Assembly (NCBI RefSeq): GCF_030270605.1
Contig: NZ_BSYJ01000006.1
Location: 62,001-126,000, forward strand
Length of the DNA stretch: 64,000 nucleotides
Direction of reading: 5' to 3'
Source of the DNA: Biformimicrobium ophioploci
Lineage (GTDB): Bacteria > Pseudomonadota > Gammaproteobacteria > Pseudomonadales > Cellvibrionaceae
Shown: in pieces, positions 52,078 through 60,025 of the stretch
Position numbering within the stretch: the stretch's first letter is position 1
Layout: each line of letters begins with the position of its first letter
The notes under the pieces: generated by a model
The model's database searches: none
What the model saw: the letters and a program-made list of their open reading frames with translations, nothing else
Told to the model about the DNA's origin: nothing
Made by a program: the position numbers and the translations under genes

Positions 52078-54261
52078 TCAGGCGAAGCTTTCGCCAGCTT
52101 CGAGCTTCTGCCGGACAATTTCCGGTGCCGCGAAGCGCTCGCCATAGCGCCCGGCAAGCTCATCGCAGCGGTCTGCAAATGCTTCCGGGCCGGTCTTGCC
52201 GTTGTACTCATAGGTATTTACGACCTGCAGGAATCCGCCGGTCCAGGTCGGCGCACCAATGCCCAGCAGAGAACCCACGTTGCCGTCCGCCACCGAGCGC
52301 AATACGCCTTCCTGCAGGCACTTCAGGCTCTCCACAACCTGGCGAAACAGGATCCGGTCCTTGATGTCCTGGTGCGGCATTTCTACTTCCGGCTTGTGAT
52401 ACAGCTCGTACAGCTTCGGCCATATTTTCTTGGGGGCACCCTCCGGATATTCGTAATAGCCTCCGCCGTGGTGGCGACCACCGCGGCCGAACTCGGCAAT
52501 CAGCTTTTCCGACACCTCGGTATTGCAGCTGTTATCCCCCAGCGAGCAGAACACGCCCAGCTGGCGGTGGGTCTCGGACACCTTGCGGGTCAGCTCCTGG
52601 CTAACTTCATCCTGCACCGCTAGTGGCCCCACCGGCATACCCACCTGCTTGCCCAGCGCATCGATCAGCACCGGGTCCAGCCCTTCCACCAGCAGCCGCG
52701 CGCCCTCATCCATAAAGGTGCCGAACACGCGCGAGGTAAAGAAGCCAAGGGAGTCATTCACAACAATCGGGGTCTTGCGCAGCTGACGGGCAAAGTCGAA
52801 AGCCTTGGCCAGAGTGCTATCACTGGTCTGCTGACCGCAGATGATTTCGATCAGCGGCATCTTCTCTACCGGCGAGAAGAAATGAATACCGATGTAATTT
52901 TCCGGCCGCTCTGCCACTTCAGATAGCAGGTTGATCGGCAAGGTCGAGGTATTGGTTGCGAACACACCGCCCTCGGAAAGGTACTGCTGCGCCTCCACGG
53001 TTACCTTGGCCTTGAGGTCCACATTCTCAAATACGGCCTCGACAATCAGGTCGCAGCCCTGCAGGCTGGCGTAATCCGCACTGGCTTTGATCCGTCCGAG
53101 CAGCGCAGACTTGTCTGCTTCGGTCTTGCGTCCGGCCTTGATCTGCTTGTCCATCAGGCGCGCAGAATAGGCCTTGCCTTTCTCGGCTGCCTCATCGGTG
53201 GTATCGATCAGCACCGCTTCAATGCCAGCCCTGGCGGCCGCAAAGGCAATGCCCTGCCCCATCATGCCGGCACCCAGGATGCCCACCTTGCTGACCTTCG
53301 AAGGCTCGGCATCCGCAGGGCGGCTGGCACCGCTGTTGATTTTGTTGAGCTGGAAAAAGCTCGAGGTGATGATGTTCTTGGCCTGCGGCGTGGTGATCAG
53401 GTAGGCGAGGCCGCGGGATTCGATCCGCAGCGCAGACTCAAAGTCGACCGTCACTGTATCTGCCGCCACCGCCAGGATGCGCTCTGGCGCGGGCAGCAGG
53501 CCCCGCGTCTTACGGAAATTCACGGCTGGCGCCACGGCCAGTGTATTGACCACTTTCGGGTTCCACACATCGCCGCCCGGAATCTTGTGCCCCTTCATAT
53601 CCCAGGGCTGCACACAGGCTTCCGGGTTGGCCTTGATCCAGGCCTTGGCCGCCGGCACCAGTTTTTCAACCATATCCGTGAGGGCATCGACGAAGCCCAC
53701 ATCCAGCGCCTGTTGCGGCGACATGCGCTTGCCTTCCAGCAGGAACGGCAACGCTTTCTCCAGACCCAGCAGGTGGATAGAGCGCACCACGCCGCCACCA
53801 CCCGGCAGCAGGCCAAGGGTCACTTCCGGCAGGCCGATCTGTGCCCTGGAGTGATTGGCAACAATACGGTGATTACACGCAAGGCAGATCTCGAAACCGC
53901 CACCAAGCGCCGCGCCGTTAATTGCCGCCACCACCGGCACCGGCAGTTTCTCCAGTCGGCGTAGCGGTGCCTTGATCTTGTCCTCGATCATGCGGAACTG
54001 CCCCTCTTCCGCACCCTTCGGCACAGAAGACAATTCCTTCAGGTCGCCACCGGCAAAGAAGGTCCCTTTTGCGGAGGCCAGCACCACACCCTTTAGGCCC
54101 TGCTCACTCTCCAGCTCCGCTTCCAGCATGCCCGGTATCACGGCCATGGCCTCGCGGTATTGCCCGTTCATGGCATTGACCGGCCCATCCATATCCATGG
54201 TGATGGTTACGATGGCGTCGCTGTCTTTTTCGTAGATAAAACCGTGGATCTTGTCACTCAT
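52078..54261 (-). CDS. FadB/FadJ-like multifunctional enoyl-CoA hydratase/3-hydroxyacyl-CoA dehydrogenase
   Basis: A 727-residue fusion. The N-terminal crotonase domain has the oxyanion loop (GTFFAGGDLKE) and both glutamate regions (GAALGGGFE and GLPEVTLGLLPGGGG). The NAD-binding domain starts near residue 328 (GILGAGMMGQG). The dehydrogenase catalytic histidine is in IGIHFFSPVEKMPL. Both catalytic sites look intact. Performs two steps of beta-oxidation. It lies 65 bp after the thiolase in the same operon. Start ATG at 54261. Confidence 0.95.
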   Translation of the reverse strand: MSDKIHGFIYEKDSDAIVTITMDMDGPVNAMNGQYREAMAVIPGMLEAELESEQGLKGVVLASAKGTFFAGGDLKELSSVPKGAEEGQFRMIEDKIKAPLRRLEKLPVPVVAAINGAALGGGFEICLACNHRIVANHSRAQIGLPEVTLGLLPGGGGVVRSIHLLGLEKALPFLLEGKRMSPQQALDVGFVDALTDMVEKLVPAAKAWIKANPEACVQPWDMKGHKIPGGDVWNPKVVNTLAVAPAVNFRKTRGLLPAPERILAVAADTVTVDFESALRIESRGLAYLITTPQAKNIITSSFFQLNKINSGASRPADAEPSKVSKVGILGAGMMGQGIAFAAARAGIEAVLIDTTDEAAEKGKAYSARLMDKQIKAGRKTEADKSALLGRIKASADYASLQGCDLIVEAVFENVDLKAKVTVEAQQYLSEGGVFATNTSTLPINLLSEVAERPENYIGIHFFSPVEKMPLIEIICGQQTSDSTLAKAFDFARQLRKTPIVVNDSLGFFTSRVFGTFMDEGARLLVEGLDPVLIDALGKQVGMPVGPLAVQDEVSQELTRKVSETHRQLGVFCSLGDNSCNTEVSEKLIAEFGRGGRHHGGGYYEYPEGAPKKIWPKLYELYHKPEVEMPHQDIKDRILFRQVVESLKCLQEGVLRSVADGNVGSLLGIGAPTWTGGFLQVVNTYEYNGKTGPEAFADRCDELAGRYGERFAAPEIVRQKLEAGESFA

Positions 54262-54326
54262 GGTTTCTTACCCTGCTCAATTCCTTTCGCTTACTGCGGT
54301 ACGCGTCTAAACGGTCGGTATGCCGC

Positions 54327-55538
54327 TTAGACCCGTTCGATAATGGTGGCAATGCCCTGACCGCCGCCGACACAGAGCGCAATCAAGGCGCGCTTCAGGC
54401 CCCGCCGTTCCAGCTCATCCAGCATGGTGCTGATCAGCATGGCACCCGTGGCACCGAGGGGGTGCCCCATCGCAATCGCGCCGCCGTTAACATTGGTAAT
54501 CTCATGGGGGATGTCGAGGTCCTGCATAAAACGCATCGCCACAGAGGCAAAGGCCTCGTTGATTTCGAACAGGTCGATGTCCGCCGTGGTCATGCCGGCC
54601 TTGGCCAGCACTTTCCTGGCGGCTGGCCCCGGGCCCACCAGCATGATGGTGGGGTCGGTTGCCAGCACCGCGGTAGCCACAATGCGCGCGCGGGGCGTCA
54701 ACCCAAGATCCTTACCGGCCTGCTCCGAGCCAATCAGCACCGCAGAAGCACCATCCACAATGCCGGAGGAATTACCGGGGGTGTGTACATGGTCAATGGC
54801 CGGGACCTGCGGATACCTGCGCATCATCAGGTCATCAAAACCGAGCCCGCCGATGCCTTCAAACGAGGGCCGCAGCTTCGCCAGGATATCCATGGTGGTG
54901 GCCGGCTTGATGAATTCATCCCGGGCCAGCACTGTTACCCCGTTGAGATCCTTCACAGGAACCACGGAGCGATCGAAATAACCGTTGCTCTGCGCATGGG
55001 CCGCTCGCTGCTGCGAAGTCAGGGCAAAGGCATCCACATCTTCCCGGCTCCAACCCTCCAGCGTGGCAATGGTGTCTGCGCCGATTCCCTGCGGGATGGC
55101 GCCACTGTGGATATTCACTTCGGGGTCATTGAGCCAGGCACCGCCAGCCGCGCCCATAGGCACGCGCGACATGGACTCAACGCCACCGCCGACAACCAGG
55201 TCTTCCCACCCGGACGCGACCTTCATGGCCGCGATATTGACCGCCTCCAGCCCAGACGCGCAAAAGCGGTCCAGCTGCACACCGGCCACACTCTCATCCC
55301 ACTCCGCAAACTGCACGATGGTCTTGGCGACATCACCGCCCTGCTCCCCGACCGGCGACACACAGCCCATTACCACATCATCTACCCGGCTGGTGTCCAG
55401 GTCATGCCGTTGTTGCAGCTCCTTCAGCAACCCGGCTCCAAGCGCGACCGGTTTTACTTCATGCAGGGAGCCGTCTTTCTTCCCTTTCCCCCTCGGGGTA
55501 CGAATTGCATCGTAGATATACGCAGTATTTGGCGCCAT
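54327..55538 (-). CDS. Acetyl-CoA C-acyltransferase (thiolase)
   Basis: A 403-residue thiolase for the last step of beta-oxidation. The nucleophile is C93 ([10 protein letters not shown]); the His motif GHPLGATG and the second catalytic Cys in CVGGGQG are intact, unlike the thiolase-like protein at 17379. The start at 55538 ([10 protein letters not shown]) follows AGGGAGCACGCT; the longer frame to 55709 runs through the operator region. It is the first gene of the minus-strand beta-oxidation operon. Confidence 0.96.
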   Translation of the reverse strand: MAPNTAYIYDAIRTPRGKGKKDGSLHEVKPVALGAGLLKELQQRHDLDTSRVDDVVMGCVSPVGEQGGDVAKTIVQFAEWDESVAGVQLDRFCASGLEAVNIAAMKVASGWEDLVVGGGVESMSRVPMGAAGGAWLNDPEVNIHSGAIPQGIGADTIATLEGWSREDVDAFALTSQQRAAHAQSNGYFDRSVVPVKDLNGVTVLARDEFIKPATTMDILAKLRPSFEGIGGLGFDDLMMRRYPQVPAIDHVHTPGNSSGIVDGASAVLIGSEQAGKDLGLTPRARIVATAVLATDPTIMLVGPGPAARKVLAKAGMTTADIDLFEINEAFASVAMRFMQDLDIPHEITNVNGGAIAMGHPLGATGAMLISTMLDELERRGLKRALIALCVGGGQGIATIIERV

Positions 55539-55636
55539 AGCGTGCTCCCTGCTCTCTTCTGGATTCCTGATCAGATCGAAAATATGTACGTTAAATCCAA
55601 TCCTGCTTGCGAAAGCCGGGTGAAACAATGATGATG

Positions 55637-55664
55637 GGGGACAAAAATAGACATTTTGTTCCCC
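55637..55664. promoter_or_regulatory. Imperfect 28-bp palindrome between the thiolase operon and the AraC gene
   Basis: GGGGACAAAAAT and ATTTTGTTCCCC flank four bases. It lies 99 bp upstream of the thiolase start and 68 bp upstream of the AraC gene. It is unrelated to the AAACAGTC-type sites. Probable binding site of the adjacent regulator (inference). Confidence 0.6.
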
Positions 55665-55731
55665 GCATGAAGAGCTTTGAACTGCAGCCGGAACAATGTA
55701 GAAAAACACGTCAAAAAGCGGATGGAATTAG

Positions 55732-56751
55732 ATGCGGGATAATTCGATTCACGTTGTTTTTGTGAAAGCGGTACTCAAACATGCACGGCAGCAGGGCCAC
55801 GATGTCAGCCAGTTACTGCGACGTGTACACATCTCTCCCCGCCTGTTGAAGGAAAGCCAGGCGCGCGTCAGTGCGCGCCAGTACGCAAGACTGCAAAGCC
55901 TGGTGATGCATGAAATGGGCGATGAGATGCTGGGCTACTGCCCGCAGCCGTTCAGGATCGGGCAGTGGTCCGCCATGTGTCACTGGCTGATCCAGTGCAA
56001 GACCCTGGGGCAGGCACTGAAGCGCTACTGCCTGTTCTACAACATCCTCGGCATCGGCCTGCTGCCCAGCCTGACAATCCCGGGGAAGAGCGAAGGCGAT
56101 ACGGCCACGCTGGAGCTCAATCAACCACCCGCCGATAAGCAACGGCTGGAGCCCTACGCCTACGAGCTGTTTACCTTCTCCCTGCACAGGCTCCTGTGCT
56201 GGCTCGCCCAGTCCGATGTGCCTATCAAGGAAGCGCAGCTGCCCTACCCCCAGCCAGACCATATCCGTGAGTACCGGCCCCTCTTTATGGGTGCGCCGAC
56301 AGTATTCAACGCCGATACCTGCCACCTGGTATTCGAGCGAAAACTGCTGGAGAAGCCCATCAAGCAAACGCCGGAAACACTTACTGAATTCCTGCGACAC
56401 CCGCTTTACAACACCGTGGCTAATGATTATCAGGAAAAGAGCTGGAGCCAGCGCACCCGCGAAGCCATTGGTGATGACCTGAGCCAGGTACCTACCTTTC
56501 CGGAAATTGCAGAGAAGCTTCAGGTCAATCCCAAGAGCCTGCGCCGATCACTAAACGATGAAGGGCTGAACTACAGCGACCTTAAAGCACAACTGCGGCG
56601 AGACCTGGCGATAGAGCATCTCGCCAGGCCGGATATGTCAGTGGAGGAGATTGCGTTCCGCACCGGGTTTTCCGAGGCAAGCTCGTTTATAAGGGCGTTT
56701 AAGGGGTGGACGGGGGTTACGCCGTTGACTTACCGGAAAGACCTTTCCTAG
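55732..56751 (+). CDS. AraC-family transcriptional regulator
   Basis: A 339-residue regulator: an N-terminal sensing domain of the Arabinose_bd type (about 20-200) and a C-terminal AraC DNA-binding domain with helices FPEIAEKLQVNPKSLRRSL and VEEIAFRTGFSEASSFIRAF and the terminal GVTPLTYR. It is divergent from the beta-oxidation operon and probably controls it; proteins of this type often sense acyl or hydroxyacyl compounds. The start ATG at 55732 has a weak GGA site. After its stop, 56752-56928 shows no gene. Confidence 0.94.
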   Translation: MRDNSIHVVFVKAVLKHARQQGHDVSQLLRRVHISPRLLKESQARVSARQYARLQSLVMHEMGDEMLGYCPQPFRIGQWSAMCHWLIQCKTLGQALKRYCLFYNILGIGLLPSLTIPGKSEGDTATLELNQPPADKQRLEPYAYELFTFSLHRLLCWLAQSDVPIKEAQLPYPQPDHIREYRPLFMGAPTVFNADTCHLVFERKLLEKPIKQTPETLTEFLRHPLYNTVANDYQEKSWSQRTREAIGDDLSQVPTFPEIAEKLQVNPKSLRRSLNDEGLNYSDLKAQLRRDLAIEHLARPDMSVEEIAFRTGFSEASSFIRAFKGWTGVTPLTYRKDLS

Positions 56752-56928
56752 AAAATTAGGAAAATATATTTACAGTCCGTTTCAACTGTTATTCGATGTA
56801 ATTGCTTTCCTTTTGGCCATTAGTTAAACCGACATTCGGACTAAAAAGTTCACATATGCAACTGCTAGCGCCCCGAAAAAGCAGCCACCGCAGTGAATTA
56901 GATATAACAACTCACAGAGGAGCATGAA

Positions 56929-57846
56929 ATGCGCAAAATCCCAGTTTTTATATGCAGCTGCCTGCTAGCTTTTCTATCGTCCAATGCCTTCCCCCAATCC
57001 AAGATTGAAAAAAATGTCGCCTACGGAATGCATTCAGGTCTCGCTCTATTGATGGATGTCCACTTTCCCGACCAGCCAAACGGTAAAGGTATCGTTTTTA
57101 TCATGGGTAACGGCTGGCATCAGGAGCTGTCATACGAGGCCCAGCCACTGAGGGAGATGGCGATGTTTCCGGAGTTCGGCGCGCCGGCCTTGGTGAAGGC
57201 AGGCTACACGGTGTTTACCATTGATCATAGGGCCGCGCCACGCTTCCACTACCCCGCAGCTGTAGAGGATGCCAGGCGCGCTATGCGGTTTATCCGCCGC
57301 AACAGTGAAAAGTACAAAATTGACCCCAATCTTCTCGGAGCCGCAGGTATGTCATCAGGTGCTTACCTCGCCCACATGCTCGGAACCCTCGACGAGGACA
57401 GCACAATCGATGGACGCCGCCTGCACAACGACAGTTCAAAGGCCCAGGCGGTTGTAGCACTCGCTGGGCCGGGAGATTTACTTGCGTTTGCCAGCTCACC
57501 CGAAGGCGCACGCCATGTGGTTGCCTCATTTTTGGGTGCGGTGTACTGGCAAAGGATGGGTCCGGAGTCCGCTGAAGGAGAACTCTACCGGGAAGCATCA
57601 CCGGTGGGGCATGTCTCAGCGGATGATGCACCAGTGCTACTGGTACACGGCAAAAAAGACAGAGTAGTGCCATATGCCCAGAGCGAGGCCATGTACAGCG
57701 CGTTGCAGGAAGCGGGGGTGGAGTCGCGGTTGGTCACGATACCAGAAGCCGGTCATGATCTGGGCCTATTCCAGGAAGCACCGCCGATCAATGTCCGGCA
57801 AGAGATGATCGATTGGTTTGACCGCCATCTGCAAAGCGACGGCTGA
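56929..57846 (+). CDS. Secreted alpha/beta-hydrolase (esterase)
   Basis: A 305-residue exported hydrolase. A signal peptide is visible (KIPVFICSCLLAFLSSNAF, then P-Q-S). The nucleophile is S142 in GMSSG, the acid in KKDRVVPY and the catalytic histidine in AGHDLG. Fold type is BD-FAE/lipase-like. The segment VFIMGNGWHQE replaces the usual HGGG oxyanion loop. Start ATG at 56929 follows AGAGGAGCATGAA. It converges with the endonuclease gene, 16 bp apart. Substrate unknown; exported esterases in such loci can release alcohols from esters. Confidence 0.88.
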   Translation: MRKIPVFICSCLLAFLSSNAFPQSKIEKNVAYGMHSGLALLMDVHFPDQPNGKGIVFIMGNGWHQELSYEAQPLREMAMFPEFGAPALVKAGYTVFTIDHRAAPRFHYPAAVEDARRAMRFIRRNSEKYKIDPNLLGAAGMSSGAYLAHMLGTLDEDSTIDGRRLHNDSSKAQAVVALAGPGDLLAFASSPEGARHVVASFLGAVYWQRMGPESAEGELYREASPVGHVSADDAPVLLVHGKKDRVVPYAQSEAMYSALQEAGVESRLVTIPEAGHDLGLFQEAPPINVRQEMIDWFDRHLQSDG

Positions 57847-57862
57847 CGGGACCCGGCTCAAT

Positions 57863-58717
57863 CTACGAACACGCGTTGGAGACAAACAGGTTTTCATTAC
57901 CCTGAACTCCCGCGATTAGCTGATTACGCTTGCACTCCCAGGAATCAACGGGATCCAGGCGATCCCAGGCAGCAAAAAGCTTTTCCTGTGAACTTGATAG
58001 GTTAAGCCCGTAAGTTTCCGACATATAAAAATAGGTCCGGGCGATATTGCCTTTTACGTTTGCTGGAGGCTGGACCACACGACGCTTGAAATCGATCAGC
58101 ACCGGCACGGCTCCATACTGGCTCGGCATGCCTCCAAGCTCCCCAAATCTGTAGTTCGAACGGTCGCCGTTGATCTCGCCTATCGCAGGTACCAGGTTGT
58201 GCATATCCGCTTCTGCCATTGAAAATATCGGATCGTTGCGACTGCAGTTCTTTCGACCACCTGCTTGCCAGCACAACCGCTGATGCCCAATATGCCAGGC
58301 CGGCACTATATGCTCCCACTCAATGCGACTGGCTCTGTTAACGTTCTTACGTGGCACAAAACCGCATCCGCTCCAATCCGGAACCAATGTTTTGCCGACC
58401 GGAATAAAACGACAATTGGAGTAGAAACCAATCTGAAAGGTGGGATCTTTATATATTTGCGTGCGCAGCACTTCTTTTGCCTGACGAAAGGAACGCACAG
58501 ACTGCTTCGGTGGCGCCTTCGGAGAATCCGCTACCCGATCAACTGACTGGGCCTGCGCTCTATGGCAGTGGTATTCACCACGCTTGCGGTCGTTATGACA
58601 ACCCTCGCTGTTCAGACCGCCGGAGTGACCATTTACGAGTGCGCCTGCCAGTAACCCTGCAATCGCAACAAAGGCCGCGCGCGCTATTTTTCGGGAGCGC
58701 CCTGCCCCGAATTCCAT
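57863..58717 (-). CDS. Secreted endonuclease I with N-terminal Cys/His-rich segment
   Basis: A protein of about 285 residues. A basic N-terminus and hydrophobic stretch (RSRKIARAAFVAIAGLLAGA) suggest export. A short Cys/His motif follows (HSGGLNSEGCHNDRKRGEYH), of the type fused to nucleases. Then comes an endonuclease I domain with the catalytic WEHIVPAWH and DMHNLVPAIGEINGDRSN motifs. It would degrade DNA outside the cytoplasm, for nutrients or uptake control. The start ATG at 58717 has AAGG too close (one base); a TTG at 58729 is the alternative, so the true start is uncertain. Confidence 0.88.
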   Translation of the reverse strand: MEFGAGRSRKIARAAFVAIAGLLAGALVNGHSGGLNSEGCHNDRKRGEYHCHRAQAQSVDRVADSPKAPPKQSVRSFRQAKEVLRTQIYKDPTFQIGFYSNCRFIPVGKTLVPDWSGCGFVPRKNVNRASRIEWEHIVPAWHIGHQRLCWQAGGRKNCSRNDPIFSMAEADMHNLVPAIGEINGDRSNYRFGELGGMPSQYGAVPVLIDFKRRVVQPPANVKGNIARTYFYMSETYGLNLSSSQEKLFAAWDRLDPVDSWECKRNQLIAGVQGNENLFVSNACS

Positions 58718-58802
58718 TCCTTTTTCCAAAATGCAGGCTCGTTATTAGTATTTCTAATAGAACGATAATCCTACCGCATGCAAGGAATAACACGCCACCG
58801 TT

Positions 58803-58935
58803 TGGGTCAGAGTCGACGGCTCGAATTAGTGGGGTCAGAGTTATGACTCTGACCCCTTCAGTCCCAATAGACCGGGAAGAATTTCTGGGGTCACACTCGA
58901 TAATTTTTGGGGTCAGAGTCGAAGACTCTGACCCC
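58803..58935. repeat. Cluster of GGGGTCAGAG palindromes (TCAGAGT subtype)
   Basis: Two full palindromes (58831-58856 and 58909-58935) read GGGGTCAGAGT...ACTCTGACCCC, and a degenerate half (TGGGTCAGAGTC) begins at 58803. The region between the endonuclease gene and the tRNA holds these and nothing else recognisable. Outer bases match the cluster at 63.6 kb, but the inner ones differ. They look like extragenic palindromic repeats; a RAYT transposase is not in the window. Confidence 0.75.
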
Positions 58936-59016
58936 TTTATCAAAACGCGCAGTAGATTGAGCACAAAAGAATCTTTTACGAGGAAGATGTGCGAGGTTAA
59001 GAAAAGCAAGAAGAAA

Positions 59017-59093
59017 TGGTCGGGCTGGCCGGATTTGAACCGACGACCACTACACCCCCAGTGTAGTGCGCTACCAGACTGCGCTACAGCCCG
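59017..59093 (-). tRNA. tRNA-Pro(GGG)
   Basis: The reverse strand folds into a full cloverleaf: acceptor CGGGCTG/CAGCCCG, D-arm GTAGCGCAGTCTGGTAGCGC, anticodon stem CTACA/TGTAG with loop CTGGGGG (anticodon GGG), T-loop GGTTCAAATCC and discriminator A. The CCA end is encoded (59017-59019). It lies downstream of ihfA and the MerR gene, as in other gammaproteobacteria such as Pseudomonas. Confidence 0.97.
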
Positions 59094-59235
59094 ACGGAGG
59101 AGATCAGTACGCTAAGTTACTGATTTCTAAGGGTTCACTACGATCGTAGCGAGGCGTGCATAATACAACAAGGCGACCGGATTGCAAGTACTGAAATGGC
59201 GCCCTGTTCACGCATGACCGGGCAGAATCCGGCCG

Positions 59236-59604
59236 TCAGGCCTCGGGTTCCAGCAGCTTGAGGACGTCCTCGAGCTCGCGGATCATCTCCGGTATATAGG
59301 TAGAAACGCCCTGCTTCGCATTGGGCGCCGGCTCGCCATTGCTGCCCACCTGTTGGCGTGCGCCACCGATGGTGTAACCCTGGTCATACAGCAGGCCACG
59401 GATCTGGCGGATCAGGACCACGTCTTCGCGCTGGTAGTAGCGGCGGTTACCGCGGCGCTTGACCGGGTTCAACTGCGGGAATTCCTGCTCCCAGTAGCGG
59501 AGCACGTGCGGCTTCACGGCACAGAGCTCGCTGACCTCACCGATGGTGAAGTAGCGCTTGCCGGGAATTACGGGGAGTTCGTTGTTATTCGTCGGTTCCA
59601 GCAT
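59236..59604 (-). CDS. MerR-family regulator beside ihfA
   Basis: A 122-residue MerR-type protein with an N-terminal winged helix ([21 protein letters not shown] then [12 protein letters not shown]). The effector part is short, with no Cys metal site, and ends in [13 protein letters not shown]. This gene is conserved after ihfA in many gammaproteobacteria; the regulated genes are unknown. Its start overlaps the ihfA stop by 20 bp, with the GGAAGAAG site inside ihfA, so the two are translated together. Confidence 0.93.
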   Translation of the reverse strand: MLEPTNNNELPVIPGKRYFTIGEVSELCAVKPHVLRYWEQEFPQLNPVKRRGNRRYYQREDVVLIRQIRGLLYDQGYTIGGARQQVGSNGEPAPNAKQGVSTYIPEMIRELEDVLKLLEPEA

Positions 59605-59890
59605 CTTCTTCCACGCGTGCCTTCAGCTTCTGTCCGGGCTTGAATGTGACTACGCGTCGAGCGGAGATGGGAATTTCTTCACCGGTCTTGGGGTTGCGAC
59701 CGGGGCGCTGGCTTTTGTCGCGCAGGTCAAAATTGCCAAATCCGGACAATTTGACCTGCTCGTTGTGTTCCAAGGCTGTACGGATTTCCTCGAAGAAATA
59801 CTCGACGACTTCCTTGGCTTCACGCTTGTTGAAGCCAAGTTCCTCGTAAAGCTTTTCGGCCAATCCGGCTTTCGTCAGTGCCTCTGCCAT
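59585..59890 (-). CDS. ihfA: Integration host factor subunit alpha
   Basis: A 101-residue HU/IHF-family DNA-bending protein: [20 protein letters not shown], the conserved [13 protein letters not shown] strand and the arm [14 protein letters not shown], which inserts into the minor groove. IHF alpha pairs with IHF beta to bend DNA at specific sites. The start at 59890 (MAEALTKAG) is fixed by family comparison; the longer frame to 59968 is not typical. It lies downstream of pheT in the standard order. Confidence 0.97.
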   Translation of the reverse strand: MAEALTKAGLAEKLYEELGFNKREAKEVVEYFFEEIRTALEHNEQVKLSGFGNFDLRDKSQRPGRNPKTGEEIPISARRVVTFKPGQKLKARVEEDAGTDE

Positions 59891-60025
59891 TGGTTCCCTG
59901 CCCAAGAAGTCCCGGCATCCCGCCATGGGAAGGCGGTAATGCGCCCGACGCCGCACAGAGCAGGCCATTGCTGGTCATTCTCTGCTCACCTGCGGCGCCG
60001 TCTCTACTGGGCGGGCGGTTATTTC

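Noticed and set aside
51022-52623. 533-residue + strand open frame
   Set aside because: Antisense to the acyl-CoA dehydrogenase and FadB-like gene; no recognisable protein features.
59017-59093. tRNA-Pro as attachment site of an integrated island covering the catabolic locus
   Set aside because: No integrase gene and no repeat of the tRNA 3' end was seen, and the AraC/beta-oxidation and nuclease genes lie between.
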